64,000 bases of DNA from Paraburkholderia phenazinium (GTDB lineage: Bacteria > Pseudomonadota > Gammaproteobacteria > Burkholderiales > Burkholderiaceae): positions 2,914,001 through 2,978,000 of the forward strand of contig NZ_FSRM01000001.1 in the NCBI RefSeq assembly GCF_900141745.1, given 5' to 3'. Shown piece after piece: positions 27,536 to 36,131 of this stretch. The notes beneath the pieces were generated by a model. The model did not search any database. It was not told where the DNA came from and saw only the letters and a list, made by a program, of their open reading frames with translations. The position numbers were made by a program, and so were the translations under genes. The first letter of the stretch is position 1. Every line of letters starts with the position of its first letter.

Positions 27536-28300
27536 CTAACGGCTCGCCCGCGGCGCGTCCGAAGGCTTCATGGGCACATTAGGCGCATTTGGCGGCGGCG
27601 GCAGCTTGCGCAACGCGGCCTGGAAGCTCAACGTCTGCGTCTGCAGCGGGTGCGCGAAATCGTTGTTTGCGCCGGGTACGTCAGTACGGATCAGCGCGAC
27701 CTGGCCGGGCACGGTATCGGCAATCTGGAACGTGTAGCGCTTGCCGGTGTATTGAGCGAAGCGGTCCGCGTTGGGATCGTTCAGGTACGGCTGCACGACG
27801 ATCTGCTGGGCCTTCACGGACTTGCCGCCGATCTGGCTCGTCACGGTCTCGATCTTCGGCCCCGCGGCGAGCGCGAGTCGCAGGCGCTGCTGGAAATAAC
27901 GGCGCTGGCCGCCGGTCAGACGCTCCATCTCCGCGATGTCGCGCTCGAGGAAATAGACAATCACGGGGTTGCACTGCAGACCGCCATCGGGCAACGGCAC
28001 GGCTCCGCTGTGATCGGACACCTGGGCGTCGCCCTTGGCGTTGTCCGGACTGACCACCAGCACCCTGACGACATCCGTGCTGTGCGCCGGCTGGTCCGAA
28101 CTGAGGAAGGCATAGTCGAGTTCGGTTTGCTGTTCGATGCCATGCAGATGATCCGTCGTGAAGATGAGCTTCTCGGCGGCCGAGATTTCGTCCGTGCCGG
28201 CAGCAAACGCCACCGCATGCAACTGACAGGCCACGCACGTGATGCACGCCGCAAGCAGGCGCCGCCAGTCGCGGCGCAAGCACCTCGTTGCACCCCTCAT
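27536..28300 (-). CDS. Unknown exported protein of the xox operon
   Basis: A 254-residue protein with an Arg-rich n-region, a hydrophobic signal (about 14-33, ending AFAAG) and no recognised domain. Visible features are SSDQPAHSTDVVRVLVVSPDNAKGD, a single mature Cys (GLQCNPVIVYF), an amphipathic Arg/Gln-rich central helix and a Pro-rich tail (LPPPPNAPNVP). Its ATG overlaps the xoxJ stop (ATGA) and its stop is 15 bases from the LysR start, so it is translated with the methanol oxidation genes. Likely a periplasmic accessory factor; this is inference from context. Confidence 0.7.
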   Translation of the reverse strand: MRGATRCLRRDWRRLLAACITCVACQLHAVAFAAGTDEISAAEKLIFTTDHLHGIEQQTELDYAFLSSDQPAHSTDVVRVLVVSPDNAKGDAQVSDHSGAVPLPDGGLQCNPVIVYFLERDIAEMERLTGGQRRYFQQRLRLALAAGPKIETVTSQIGGKSVKAQQIVVQPYLNDPNADRFAQYTGKRYTFQIADTVPGQVALIRTDVPGANNDFAHPLQTQTLSFQAALRKLPPPPNAPNVPMKPSDAPRASR

Positions 28301-29208
28301 GGCGACCCGTCCGCGGGCTTGGCGGCCGGCGTGTCGATGGGCTTTAGAAGCGGCACTTCGTAACTCGTCAGGATGCTGTCGATCTTGTCATGGTTCGCAC
28401 CGATCCATTGATCGACCTTGTCCTTCCACGCTTTTTCGCCGTAGCGAACGCCCATCGAGATCGTATAGTCGAAGCGGATCCCCGGATCGGGCGGGAACGG
28501 CACCAGCTTTACCGTATCGCCGGCACGCTTGGCGAAGTAACCCGCAATCGGCCCCCACAGGAACACCACGTCGACATTGCCCGCCTGCAGATCGTGTTCG
28601 ATCATCTGGCCGGGATATTCCTGCGGGTCGCCGCTTTGCACCTGATACGAGACGGCCTGATCGATCAGGTTGTGACTGAGCAGCCAGTCGACCGCAGGCG
28701 TCTGCGAGAAAATGCCGAAGCGCAGCTTGTGCAACTGGTCCGGCGGCAGCTTGAGCAGATCGTCCGGCGTATTGATGCCGGCCAGTTCAGGCCGCTTGCT
28801 AAATACCATCGCATACGTGGAGCGCAGATACGGCTGCGTCGTCGAGGTCATGTCGTAACCTTTCGGCACGCCGATGATCAGATCACATTTGTACTGGTCG
28901 GAATCGGGCACCTTCTCGCGCAACGTATGGCGCACGAAACCCATGCGTTGCGGAAAATAGGTGTACTCGAGCTTGTAGCCGAAATCGCTCGCCATCTGGC
29001 TCGCAATGCGGTTTTCGTAGCCCTCGCCTTTGCTGTTGGACAAAGGCATGTTGTTCGGGTCGGCACAGACCCGCAGCACACCATCGGCGCCATCGTTATT
29101 GGGCAATGCCTCGCCCTGGGCCTGCACCGCGGCGCTTGCCATCGCCGCATAACACAGCGCGGCCGCGACGATCGCGATGTGCGCGGGCATTCGTTTGCCA
29201 TGACGCAT
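28297..29208 (-). CDS. xoxJ: XoxJ periplasmic binding-like protein
   Basis: A 303-residue protein with a signal peptide and a type 2 periplasmic-binding fold (LRVCADPNNMPLSNSKGEG near residue 45, typical of MxaJ/XoxJ). Cys pairs are visible (VCADP, KCDLIIG). XoxJ is thought to help fold or activate apo-XoxF. I start at the ATG at 29208 with AGGAG upstream; a TTG one codon earlier is less likely. It is third in xoxF-xoxG-xoxJ. Confidence 0.92.
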   Translation of the reverse strand: MRHGKRMPAHIAIVAAALCYAAMASAAVQAQGEALPNNDGADGVLRVCADPNNMPLSNSKGEGYENRIASQMASDFGYKLEYTYFPQRMGFVRHTLREKVPDSDQYKCDLIIGVPKGYDMTSTTQPYLRSTYAMVFSKRPELAGINTPDDLLKLPPDQLHKLRFGIFSQTPAVDWLLSHNLIDQAVSYQVQSGDPQEYPGQMIEHDLQAGNVDVVFLWGPIAGYFAKRAGDTVKLVPFPPDPGIRFDYTISMGVRYGEKAWKDKVDQWIGANHDKIDSILTSYEVPLLKPIDTPAAKPADGSP

Positions 29209-29238
29209 CAATAAGCTCCTGAGGTAGGGACGTCGGCG

Positions 29239-29658
29239 TTATTTCGCGTCGATGGCCTGCAGATCGCCCGGCTTGATCTGGCCATCGGAACGTCCTTTCA
29301 GATACGCGTAAAGGTTCTGCCAGTTCTTCTGCATCATCTGGCTCGAACTGAAGTCGGGCATGCCCTTGTCCACCCGGCCGCCGAATACGGTGCGGTGAAA
29401 CTCGTTCGTATCCAGGGTCTTGAACGCGTCGATCAGCGATGGTCCGACCATACCCTGCTGCTGCGCGCCGTGACAGCGTTCGCAGTCGAGCGCGCGCCAG
29501 GTCTTCCATCCTTGCAGCGTGTTGCTGTCGACCTTGTTGCCGTCCTGCACCTTGTACGTTACCTGGGCAATCGCGGGATTGGTCTGGGCAAACGCAGCAG
29601 GCAGCACGAGGAAAACGGCGGGCAATGCCGCCCGCAACAAGATAGCTCGGCCTTTCAT
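29239..29658 (-). CDS. xoxG: XoxG cytochrome cL, electron acceptor of XoxF
   Basis: A 139-residue periplasmic c-type cytochrome with a signal peptide (ending AFAQ), one haem motif CERCH (residues 59-63) preceded by KTWRALD, and an axial Met probably in KGMPDF. It lies directly after xoxF and before xoxJ. GGGAGA precedes the ATG. It would take electrons from PQQ of XoxF to the terminal oxidases. Confidence 0.92.
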   Translation of the reverse strand: MKGRAILLRAALPAVFLVLPAAFAQTNPAIAQVTYKVQDGNKVDSNTLQGWKTWRALDCERCHGAQQQGMVGPSLIDAFKTLDTNEFHRTVFGGRVDKGMPDFSSSQMMQKNWQNLYAYLKGRSDGQIKPGDLQAIDAK

Positions 29659-29820
29659 ATGCAGATGTCTCCCTTCAGATTAAGGCCACACCCCGACGCG
29701 CTTTGGCGACGCATCCGTGACATGGCGCGGGCCAGATGACCCGTAGACGACTCGTTTGACGAAGGCGCGGCCGGCACCAGTCCTACGCAAGGGCAGCAAA
29801 CCGGTCGCGCGTTTCAATCT

Positions 29821-29860
29821 GGGCTGGCCCGTGATGAGCCAGCCCGGCATGGGCCAGCCC
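29821..29860 (-). repeat. Inverted repeat hairpin between xoxF and xoxG
   Basis: A perfect 10-bp inverted repeat (29821-29830 with 29851-29860) starts 17 bases after the xoxF stop. A second, alternative pairing uses 29821-29828 with 29838-29845. No T-run follows on the minus strand. It is more likely an attenuating or 3'-end-stabilising hairpin than a full terminator, which would let XoxF be made in excess over XoxG and XoxJ. Confidence 0.55.
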
Positions 29861-29876
29861 GTCACGGATTCGCCCT

Positions 29877-31694
29877 TCAGCTAGTGCCGCCGGGAATGGC
29901 AAACACAAACAGCGTGCCGCCCAGCGCCGTGTACTTCGCAAGTTCGCGGTAACCGCCCACTGCGCCGAGACCCTCAGTCGACTTTTCGAGGCCTGCCGCC
30001 ATACCGATGCCGGCCCAGCCGCCGATACCCGAGTAGACACCGATGAACTGCTTACCCTGGTACTCGTAGGTAAACACGTTGCCGATGATCCCCGACGGGG
30101 TCTTGAAGCGCCAAAGTTCCTTGCCGTCGCTGATGCGAACCGCCTTGATGTAGCCTTCCAGCGTGCCGTAGAACGCCACTCCGCCTGCTGTAGCCAGCAC
30201 GCCCGACCATACCGAGAACTTCTCCGGCTTGGACCAGACGATCTTGCCCTTCGAAGCATCCCAGGCAATGAAGTTACCCATCGAGTTGTTGTCGTTCGGG
30301 CCCGGATACATCGACAACGTGGCGCCCACATACGGCTGGCCCGACACGTAATCGACATCGAACGGCTCGTAGTCCATGCATACGTGGTTGGTCGGCACGA
30401 GGAAGAGCTTCGAGTTCGGGTCGTACGCCGCCGGTTGCTGGTCCTTCGAGCCGAGTGCCGCCGGACAGATGCCCTTCACGTTATGATCGGAGCCCGCCGC
30501 CTGGGTCGAATATGCTGCGTTGCGAATCGGCTTGCCGCTTTGCAGATCCACACGGTCGGCCCAGTTCACCGCCGGGTCGAACTTCTGGGCAACCAGCAGT
30601 TGTCCCGTCTCACGATTCAACGTGTAGCCAAAACCGTTGCGGTCGAAGTGAACGATGGCCGGCACCTTCTTGCCGTCGATCGTCAGGTCGGAGAGGATCA
30701 TTTCGTTGACACCGTCATAGTCCCATTCGTCGTGGGGTGTCATCTGATAGACCCACTTGGCTTCTCCGGTATTCAGGTCGCGCGCGAAGATCGACATCGA
30801 CCATTTGTTGTCGCCCGGACGTTGCGTCGGGTTCCATGTACCCGGATTGCCGGTGCCGTAGTAGACAAGATTGAGTTTCGGATCCCACGCATACCAGCCC
30901 CAGGTGGTGCCGCCGCCCAGTTTCCACTGGTCCCCCTTCCAGGACTTCAGCGACGAGTCCGCGCCCACCGGCACCATCTTGCCGTCGGCGTAGGTCGTCG
31001 TTTTGTCGGGGTCGATCAGCATGTCCTTGTCGGGCCCCGTGCTGTAGGCCGTCCAGGCCGGTTTGCCGGTCTTGATGTCATACGCGATGAGACGCCCGCG
31101 CACGCCGAACTCGCCGCCCGAGATGCCGGTCAGCACCTTGTCGCCGAATACGTGCGGCGCGTTGGTGTTGGTTTCACCCGCTTTCGGATTGCCGTTTTGC
31201 GCGGTCCAGACCACATCGCCGGTTTTCGCGTTCAACGCAACGAGTTTGGTGTCGGCCTGTTGCAGGAAGATCTTGCCGTCGCCATAGGCGAGCCCGCGGT
31301 TGACGGTATCGCAGCACATCACGGACACCACCTGGTCATCCTGCTTCGGCAGGTACTGCCAGATGAACGTCTGGTCTTTCAGATTGATTGCAATAACCTT
31401 GTTAGGGAACGGCGAGTGGATATACATGGTGTCGCCGATCACGAGCGGTGAGCCTTCGTGGCCACGCAGCACGCCGGTCGACATGGTCCATGCGACCTGT
31501 AGTTTCCCGACGTTGCTTTCGTTGATCTGCTTAAGTGGGCTATAGCGATGGTTCGCATAATCGCCCGCCTGGGCCGCCCAGTTGGACGGACTCTTCAAGG
31601 CCTCGTCGAGCTGCGGATCGGCCTGTGCAATGATAGAACTCAAGGCTGCCGACGCGAGGATCGCGAGCCCAAGAACCGTGGTGCGTAAGTTCAT
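29877..31694 (-). CDS. xoxF: XoxF lanthanide-dependent methanol dehydrogenase
   Basis: A 605-residue periplasmic PQQ enzyme oxidising methanol to formaldehyde (or formate). It has a signal peptide (IIAQAD), the vicinal disulfide Cys127-Cys128 (CCDTVNRG) and the active site HDEWDYDG, with catalytic Asp325 and the lanthanide-coordinating Asp327, the mark of XoxF against MxaF. The propeller Trp motifs and length fit. GGAGGAG precedes the ATG. It is followed by xoxG and xoxJ. No mxaF or small subunit mxaI is in the window. Confidence 0.97.
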   Translation of the reverse strand: MNLRTTVLGLAILASAALSSIIAQADPQLDEALKSPSNWAAQAGDYANHRYSPLKQINESNVGKLQVAWTMSTGVLRGHEGSPLVIGDTMYIHSPFPNKVIAINLKDQTFIWQYLPKQDDQVVSVMCCDTVNRGLAYGDGKIFLQQADTKLVALNAKTGDVVWTAQNGNPKAGETNTNAPHVFGDKVLTGISGGEFGVRGRLIAYDIKTGKPAWTAYSTGPDKDMLIDPDKTTTYADGKMVPVGADSSLKSWKGDQWKLGGGTTWGWYAWDPKLNLVYYGTGNPGTWNPTQRPGDNKWSMSIFARDLNTGEAKWVYQMTPHDEWDYDGVNEMILSDLTIDGKKVPAIVHFDRNGFGYTLNRETGQLLVAQKFDPAVNWADRVDLQSGKPIRNAAYSTQAAGSDHNVKGICPAALGSKDQQPAAYDPNSKLFLVPTNHVCMDYEPFDVDYVSGQPYVGATLSMYPGPNDNNSMGNFIAWDASKGKIVWSKPEKFSVWSGVLATAGGVAFYGTLEGYIKAVRISDGKELWRFKTPSGIIGNVFTYEYQGKQFIGVYSGIGGWAGIGMAAGLEKSTEGLGAVGGYRELAKYTALGGTLFVFAIPGGTS

Positions 31695-31987
31695 GTCTCC
31701 TCCAGAATGGTCTTGCTGTTCAACTCACGAATGACCCACGCTACCTCGTCGCATCGGGCGCGCCTCCTCGGATGCGGGTAACGATCAGCGCCCTCACCCG
31801 ATCGTTGTCGGACTTTGCGGCGCATGACGGCCGACGCATATTCCATGCCGGAATCGAACTGGCGTGCATATCGCGCGCCGCCACAAGCTCGTCGATATAC
31901 GCCGCGCGGCGCTCGCTACGCGTCTTGCGTCCATTCGCGCCACCTCCTCGCGTTAGCTTCGGATCACTCACCATCCGGCGCAGCGGT

Positions 31988-32035
31988 GTCACGGCTGTGA
32001 CCGGCTGCGTCGCGCCACGTGGGACATTCTGTGTC
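31988..32035. promoter_or_regulatory. Inverted repeats, candidate enhancer sites
   Basis: Two dyads: GTCAC-N4-GTGAC at 31988-32001 (perfect) and GACA-N5-TGTC at 32023-32035. Both contain TGTCAC, found also upstream of mxaR. They sit roughly 75 to 125 bases upstream of the sigma-54 promoter at 32111, the usual distance for enhancer binding by an NtrC-class activator. Confidence 0.45.
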
Positions 32036-32110
32036 ACTGCGCGATACGAAGCGTGTCCGTCGGGAGGCAAGCCGCGACAAAACCCCTCCGCCCGCAGCCG
32101 ATCGCGCGAC

Positions 32111-32126
32111 TGGCCCGCCTATTGCA
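32111..32126 (+). promoter_or_regulatory. Sigma-54 promoter candidate for the H4MPT operon
   Basis: TGGCCCGCCTATTGCA matches the -24/-12 consensus (TGGCAC, five bases, TTGCA) with one mismatch. GG and GC are ten bases apart. Transcription would begin about 37 bases before the ATG of the pcd-like gene. Confidence 0.65.
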
Positions 32127-32173
32127 GCGCATCATGCAGTTACGAGCGGTTCATCACGAGCGGAGCAACGGTC

Positions 32174-32572
32174 ATGGCAAACACTGAACAGGTCTATTCC
32201 GACGAGGAGATCCAGCAACGCCTCGTTGGCCCGCTACAGCACTGGTATCTCGAAGACGGCTGGTTGCGGCGCAAATATCGCACCGAGGGCTGGAAAGGGA
32301 CCTTGATGGTGGTGAACGCGGTGGGCCACCTCGCGGAAGCCGCGTGGCATCACCCGGATCTCACGGTCTCCTATGCATTCGTGACGGTGAAACTGACGAC
32401 GCATTCCGCGAAGGGCATCACGGACAAAGACTTCGCGCTCGCCAGCAAGATCGAATCATTCATCCAGTGGCAGCCGGGAACCGAAGGGGGCCCACTCGAG
32501 GGCACGCCAACGGACGACCAGCGCTTTCGCTACATCAAGTACGACGCGCCGAAAAGCACGTCAGGAAGCTAA
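32174..32572 (+). CDS. Pterin-4a-carbinolamine dehydratase-like protein
   Basis: A 132-residue protein of the PCD/DcoH fold. The catalytic pattern is present: WHHPDL with the paired His, then VTVKLTTHSAKGIT with the third His, and FALASKIE. Classical PCD recycles biopterin for phenylalanine hydroxylase; here the position at the head of the mptG-mtdB-mch genes suggests action on a methanopterin-type pterin. The ATG at 32174 has GGAG upstream; the longer frame crosses the promoter. First gene of the operon. Confidence 0.85.
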   Translation: MANTEQVYSDEEIQQRLVGPLQHWYLEDGWLRRKYRTEGWKGTLMVVNAVGHLAEAAWHHPDLTVSYAFVTVKLTTHSAKGITDKDFALASKIESFIQWQPGTEGGPLEGTPTDDQRFRYIKYDAPKSTSGS

Positions 32573-32720
32573 CGCAGGGCACCGTCCCGCGCACCTGGTA
32601 CGGCTTTCGCTTGAAGTGCCCCGCCGGGCCGCTGCGCCACGGCACGCGCCGTTACCGCGACGGCCCTTCGGGTGCGCCCGCTCATACACGGCAAGTCAGG
32701 CACGAATAAGGACACGCACA

Positions 32721-33749
32721 ATGCAGCTTCCCGGTCGCCGCCTCCAACCAGACGCCTGCGTGATGGTCGATGCGCCCGCGCGGCTGCATCTGGGTTTTCT
32801 CGATCCGAACGCCTCACTGGGACGCGCGTTCGGCAGCCTCGGACTCGTGATCGATTCCGCCGGCACCCAGGTCGAAGCGCGGCGCGCCGCACACGACCAG
32901 ATCGAAGGCACGATGACCGATGCGGAACGCGAGCGCATTGCGATCTGTCTGGAACGGCTGCACGCCGCCTACGACCCGACGCCCGTCGCGATCGAGGTAA
33001 CCCGGACGCCGCGCGCGCACAGCGGCCTGGGATCGGGCACGCAACTCTCGCTCGCGGTCGGCAGCGCCTTCGTTCGTCTGCTCGGCCATGCCGCGACCAG
33101 CGCTGAACTCGCGAGCCTCCTCGGGCGCGGCGCACGCTCGGGCATTGGCGTGCTCGGCTTCGACTGCGGCGGCCTGCTGGTGGATGGCGGCCCCTCGGGC
33201 GACCTGCACCCGGGTGTGCCGCCTCTGCTCGCACGTCAGCCGTTTCCGGATAGCTGGCGCGTGCTGCTCGTCAGCGACAACGCCCGCGAAGGCCTGCACG
33301 GTGCTGAAGAACGCCGCGGCCTCGCCGCGCTCGCCCCCTTTCCGCAAAAACTCGCCGCGCATCTGTGCCACCTCTTGCTGATGAAGATTCTGCCCGGCGT
33401 CGCGGAGCGAAACCTGGTGCCGTTCGCGCAGGGCCTGACGGAAATGCAGCAGACCATCGGCGAATACTTTGCCCCCGTGCAAGGCGGCGTGTTCGCAAGC
33501 CCTGATGTCGAGCGCGCGCTGCGCGCCGTGGCCGCGGAGCGAACCGCGGGCATCGGCCAGAGTTCGTGGGGGCCGACCGGCTTTGCGATCGTCGCCGACG
33601 CACGCGAGGCCGAGGGTGCGCTCGCCACGGCCCGCGACGCCACGCGCGGTGTGCCACACATCGAATGCACGATTGTTACGGGACGCAATCGCGGCGCGAC
33701 GGTGCGCGGCGTCGTTGCCCCGCAGCAGCAGCGCATCGACGCAGCATGA
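32721..33749 (+). CDS. mptG: Beta-ribofuranosylaminobenzene 5'-phosphate synthase
   Basis: A 342-residue GHMP-kinase-like enzyme that joins 4-hydroxybenzoate or p-aminobenzoate with PRPP in the first committed step of methanopterin synthesis. It begins near VMVDAPARLHLGFLD and has the glycine-rich loop PRAHSGLGSGTQLSLAVG and GVLGFDCGGLLVDGG. AAGGA precedes the ATG at 32721. It is the marker gene of H4MPT-making bacteria. Confidence 0.93.
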   Translation: MQLPGRRLQPDACVMVDAPARLHLGFLDPNASLGRAFGSLGLVIDSAGTQVEARRAAHDQIEGTMTDAERERIAICLERLHAAYDPTPVAIEVTRTPRAHSGLGSGTQLSLAVGSAFVRLLGHAATSAELASLLGRGARSGIGVLGFDCGGLLVDGGPSGDLHPGVPPLLARQPFPDSWRVLLVSDNAREGLHGAEERRGLAALAPFPQKLAAHLCHLLLMKILPGVAERNLVPFAQGLTEMQQTIGEYFAPVQGGVFASPDVERALRAVAAERTAGIGQSSWGPTGFAIVADAREAEGALATARDATRGVPHIECTIVTGRNRGATVRGVVAPQQQRIDAA

Positions 33750-33874
33750 CGCACCACGGTCCCACACCGCCGCGGACAGTCGAACGCCGCCGCCCGCAGC
33801 GCACGCAACACACGCAGCCTTGAGCCCTTCCCTTGCGCCCTGCATGAGATACGCCACTGAACGAGCCTCCTGCC

Positions 33875-34816
33875 ATGTCCGACACCACTGAAAAACCCAC
33901 TGAAAGGCCTTATATCCTGCACATGTTGACGGCTACGCCGCAGATGAGTCCGTTCGACGTGAACATGGCCGCCGACGCCGGCTATCAGATCATCGTGCCG
34001 TATTGCAGCGTGGAAGCCGGCATGGTCGCGAACCTGACCCAGGACGCGATTTTTTCGCGCGGTCCGAAAGGTGTGTCGCGCACCGGCATCTTCATCGGCG
34101 GGCGCGATGTCCTGCTTGCAGCCGACATGCTCGAGACCGCGCGCAAAGCCATGGTTCCGCCGTTCGAAGTGTCGGTGTTCGCCGATCCGAGCGGGTCGTA
34201 CACCACCGCCGCCGCACTCGTCGCCCTGGTGGAGCGGCATCTGGCCAAGGCCTATGGCATGGAGCTGGGCGGCAAGCGCGTGCTGATTCTCGGCGGCACC
34301 GGCGCGGTCGGTCGCGTGGCCGCGGCCATGGCGGCCTCGCTCGGCGCCGATGTGTCGATTGCGAGCCACTCCGGAGAGGCGCGCGCGGTGCGTGTCAGCG
34401 ACGATATCAATCAACGCTTTAGTATCGTCACCAAAGGGGTGGGCACGACGACGCAGGCAGAACTGCGCGCGGCGTTAGGCGAGGCCGAGATCGTACTCGC
34501 CACTGCCGTCGCAGGCGTTCAGGTGGTCAGCACGGCCGATCTCGCGCATGCCGCCCATCTGCTGATTGCCGCGGATGTGAACGCCGTGCCGCCCGAAGGC
34601 ATTGCGGGCGTCAACGTGATGAACGACGGCAAGCCGATCGAAGGCGTGCCGACCGCCGGCGGCGCCATCGGCATTGGGGCGCTGGCAATCGGCAACGTCA
34701 AATATCAGGTGGAGCATCGCCTCTTCATTCAGATGCGCACGGGCGGCAAGCCGGTCTACCTCGGTTTTCCACAAGCCTTCGACGAAGCCCGCGCCGTCGC
34801 GGCCGGCCTCGGTTGA
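33875..34816 (+). CDS. mtdB: NAD(P)-dependent methylene-H4MPT dehydrogenase
   Basis: A 313-residue enzyme oxidising methylene-H4MPT to methenyl-H4MPT. It has the N-terminal ILHMLTATPQMSPFDVNMA, typical of MtdB, a Rossmann loop GGTGAVGRVAA near residue 145 and TAGGAIGIGALAIGNVKYQ near the end. It lies between mptG and the ATP-grasp gene and is probably cotranscribed. It provides step two after Fae. Confidence 0.95.
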   Translation: MSDTTEKPTERPYILHMLTATPQMSPFDVNMAADAGYQIIVPYCSVEAGMVANLTQDAIFSRGPKGVSRTGIFIGGRDVLLAADMLETARKAMVPPFEVSVFADPSGSYTTAAALVALVERHLAKAYGMELGGKRVLILGGTGAVGRVAAAMAASLGADVSIASHSGEARAVRVSDDINQRFSIVTKGVGTTTQAELRAALGEAEIVLATAVAGVQVVSTADLAHAAHLLIAADVNAVPPEGIAGVNVMNDGKPIEGVPTAGGAIGIGALAIGNVKYQVEHRLFIQMRTGGKPVYLGFPQAFDEARAVAAGLG

Positions 34817-34868
34817 GCGCGCGCCCCGTGACGATCTGCGCGCCATTGCTATCGCGACCGGAGCCGCC

Positions 34869-36131
34869 ATGAACTCGCGTCCATCGCTCTCGCATGCGCC
34901 ATTCGTCGCGGTAGCGGGACTGTCGGCGCGGATGCTCGCGCAGTCGGCCGCGCGCGCGGGCTTGCGTGTTGCCGCGCTCGATGTATTTGGCGACCGCGAT
35001 ACCCGCGAGGCCGCCGAACTGTGGTTCGACATCGGCGCCGGCCAGCTGTCGATCGATTACGCGCGGCTGGTGGCGGCGCTCGAACGCACCGCGCGCTTGC
35101 CGGGGCTGATCGGCTGGATCAACGGCAGCGGGCTCGAGCCTTTTGTCGCGCAGTTGTGCCGCACGCGAGGCCTGCCCCGCTTCATCGGCAATCCTGCGGA
35201 GGCCAGCGCCGCCGTGCGCGAACCCCGGCGATTTTTTGCGCTGCTGGATGCCCTCGGTATTCCGCATCCGCCGGTAGCGTTCACGCGGCCCGCTGAAGGT
35301 GCCAATGAAGGGGCCAATGATGTGGCCAATGAAGCGCAAGGCTGGCTGATCAAACACGCGGACGGTTGCGGTGGCACGCATATCGAACCGGCCACGGCGG
35401 TCAGCGATTCGCACGTGCCTGCGCAAGGATATTTCCAGCGCCGAAGCAGCGGCCGCTCGCTCTCGGCGCTGTTTATCGCCGCTCGCGGCAGCGCGCGCGT
35501 GCTCGGCTTCGCTGAGCAACTCACCTGCAGGATGGGCAATCTGCCGTTCGTCCACGCCGGATCGATTGGGCCGCTCGGTCCGGCCGATCTGCCGCCCGCC
35601 GTCGAGGCGCGCGTGCGGGCAGCGATTGCCGCGTTGTGCGCGCAAACCGGCCTCGCCGGCATCAATAGCTGCGACTTTCTGCTCGACGGCGACACGTTCG
35701 AGCTGCTCGAAATCAACACCCGCCCCTCCTCGACGATGACGCTCTACGAGACCGCCTCGCCCGATGCCTGGCCGGACGGACTGCTCGCGTGTCATATCGA
35801 AGCATGCCGCCACGGCCGCCTGCCCGCGCCCGCATCGCCTGAAACGCCGGCGCCCGCAGCGTGGCGCGCAGGTCAACAGGTGCTGTTCGCGCCGCGTCCA
35901 TTCGTCGTCTCCCAAAGCTTCAGCGACGCCTGTTTGCGTGATCCATGCTGCCGCGACGTGCCCATGCCCGGCACGTGGATCGAAGCCGGCCAGCCGGTCT
36001 GCACGCTGCTCGTGCGCGCGGCTTCGCTGGACGCGGTGCGGCACGCGCTCGAAAAACAACGCGCGCTCGTTCTGCAACGAATCGAAACCTGCCATGAGCC
36101 CGACTATGCCTTCATCCAATGCCACTCCTGA
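34869..36131 (+). CDS. ATP-grasp protein of the H4MPT cluster
   Basis: A 420-residue ATP-grasp ligase-like protein. Visible parts are an N-terminal Rossmann-like start (VAVAGLSARMLAQSAARAGL), a central ATP-grasp region (WLIKHADGCGGTHIEPA) and the metal-binding end FELLEINTRPSSTMTLYE. Such a gene is conserved between mtdB and mch in methylotroph clusters. It probably forms an amide bond in cofactor synthesis (H4MPT or methylofuran side chain); the exact step is unknown. Its end overlaps the mch start. Confidence 0.8.
   Translation: MNSRPSLSHAPFVAVAGLSARMLAQSAARAGLRVAALDVFGDRDTREAAELWFDIGAGQLSIDYARLVAALERTARLPGLIGWINGSGLEPFVAQLCRTRGLPRFIGNPAEASAAVREPRRFFALLDALGIPHPPVAFTRPAEGANEGANDVANEAQGWLIKHADGCGGTHIEPATAVSDSHVPAQGYFQRRSSGRSLSALFIAARGSARVLGFAEQLTCRMGNLPFVHAGSIGPLGPADLPPAVEARVRAAIAALCAQTGLAGINSCDFLLDGDTFELLEINTRPSSTMTLYETASPDAWPDGLLACHIEACRHGRLPAPASPETPAPAAWRAGQQVLFAPRPFVVSQSFSDACLRDPCCRDVPMPGTWIEAGQPVCTLLVRAASLDAVRHALEKQRALVLQRIETCHEPDYAFIQCHS

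Larger units (their letters stand above)
31695..32173. other. Divergent regulatory region between xoxF and the H4MPT operon
   Basis: 479 bases with no gene. The right part holds a sigma-54 promoter for the H4MPT operon (32111) and inverted repeats (31988-32035) that could bind its activator. On the xoxF side three weak minus-strand GG-N10-GC matches exist (around 31751, 31836 and 31866). The one at 31836 reads CGGCATGGAATATGC, similar to the pqqA and fhcB sites, but none is convincing alone. Confidence 0.5.

Noticed and set aside
31751..31880. Three minus-strand GG-N10-GC matches upstream of xoxF
   Set aside because: All have imperfect -24 and -12 boxes and compete with each other, so I do not list any as the xoxF promoter.
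31772..32173. Upstream extension of the pcd-like frame
   Set aside because: It crosses the sigma-54 promoter and dyads; the PCD fold begins at 32174 after a GGAG site.
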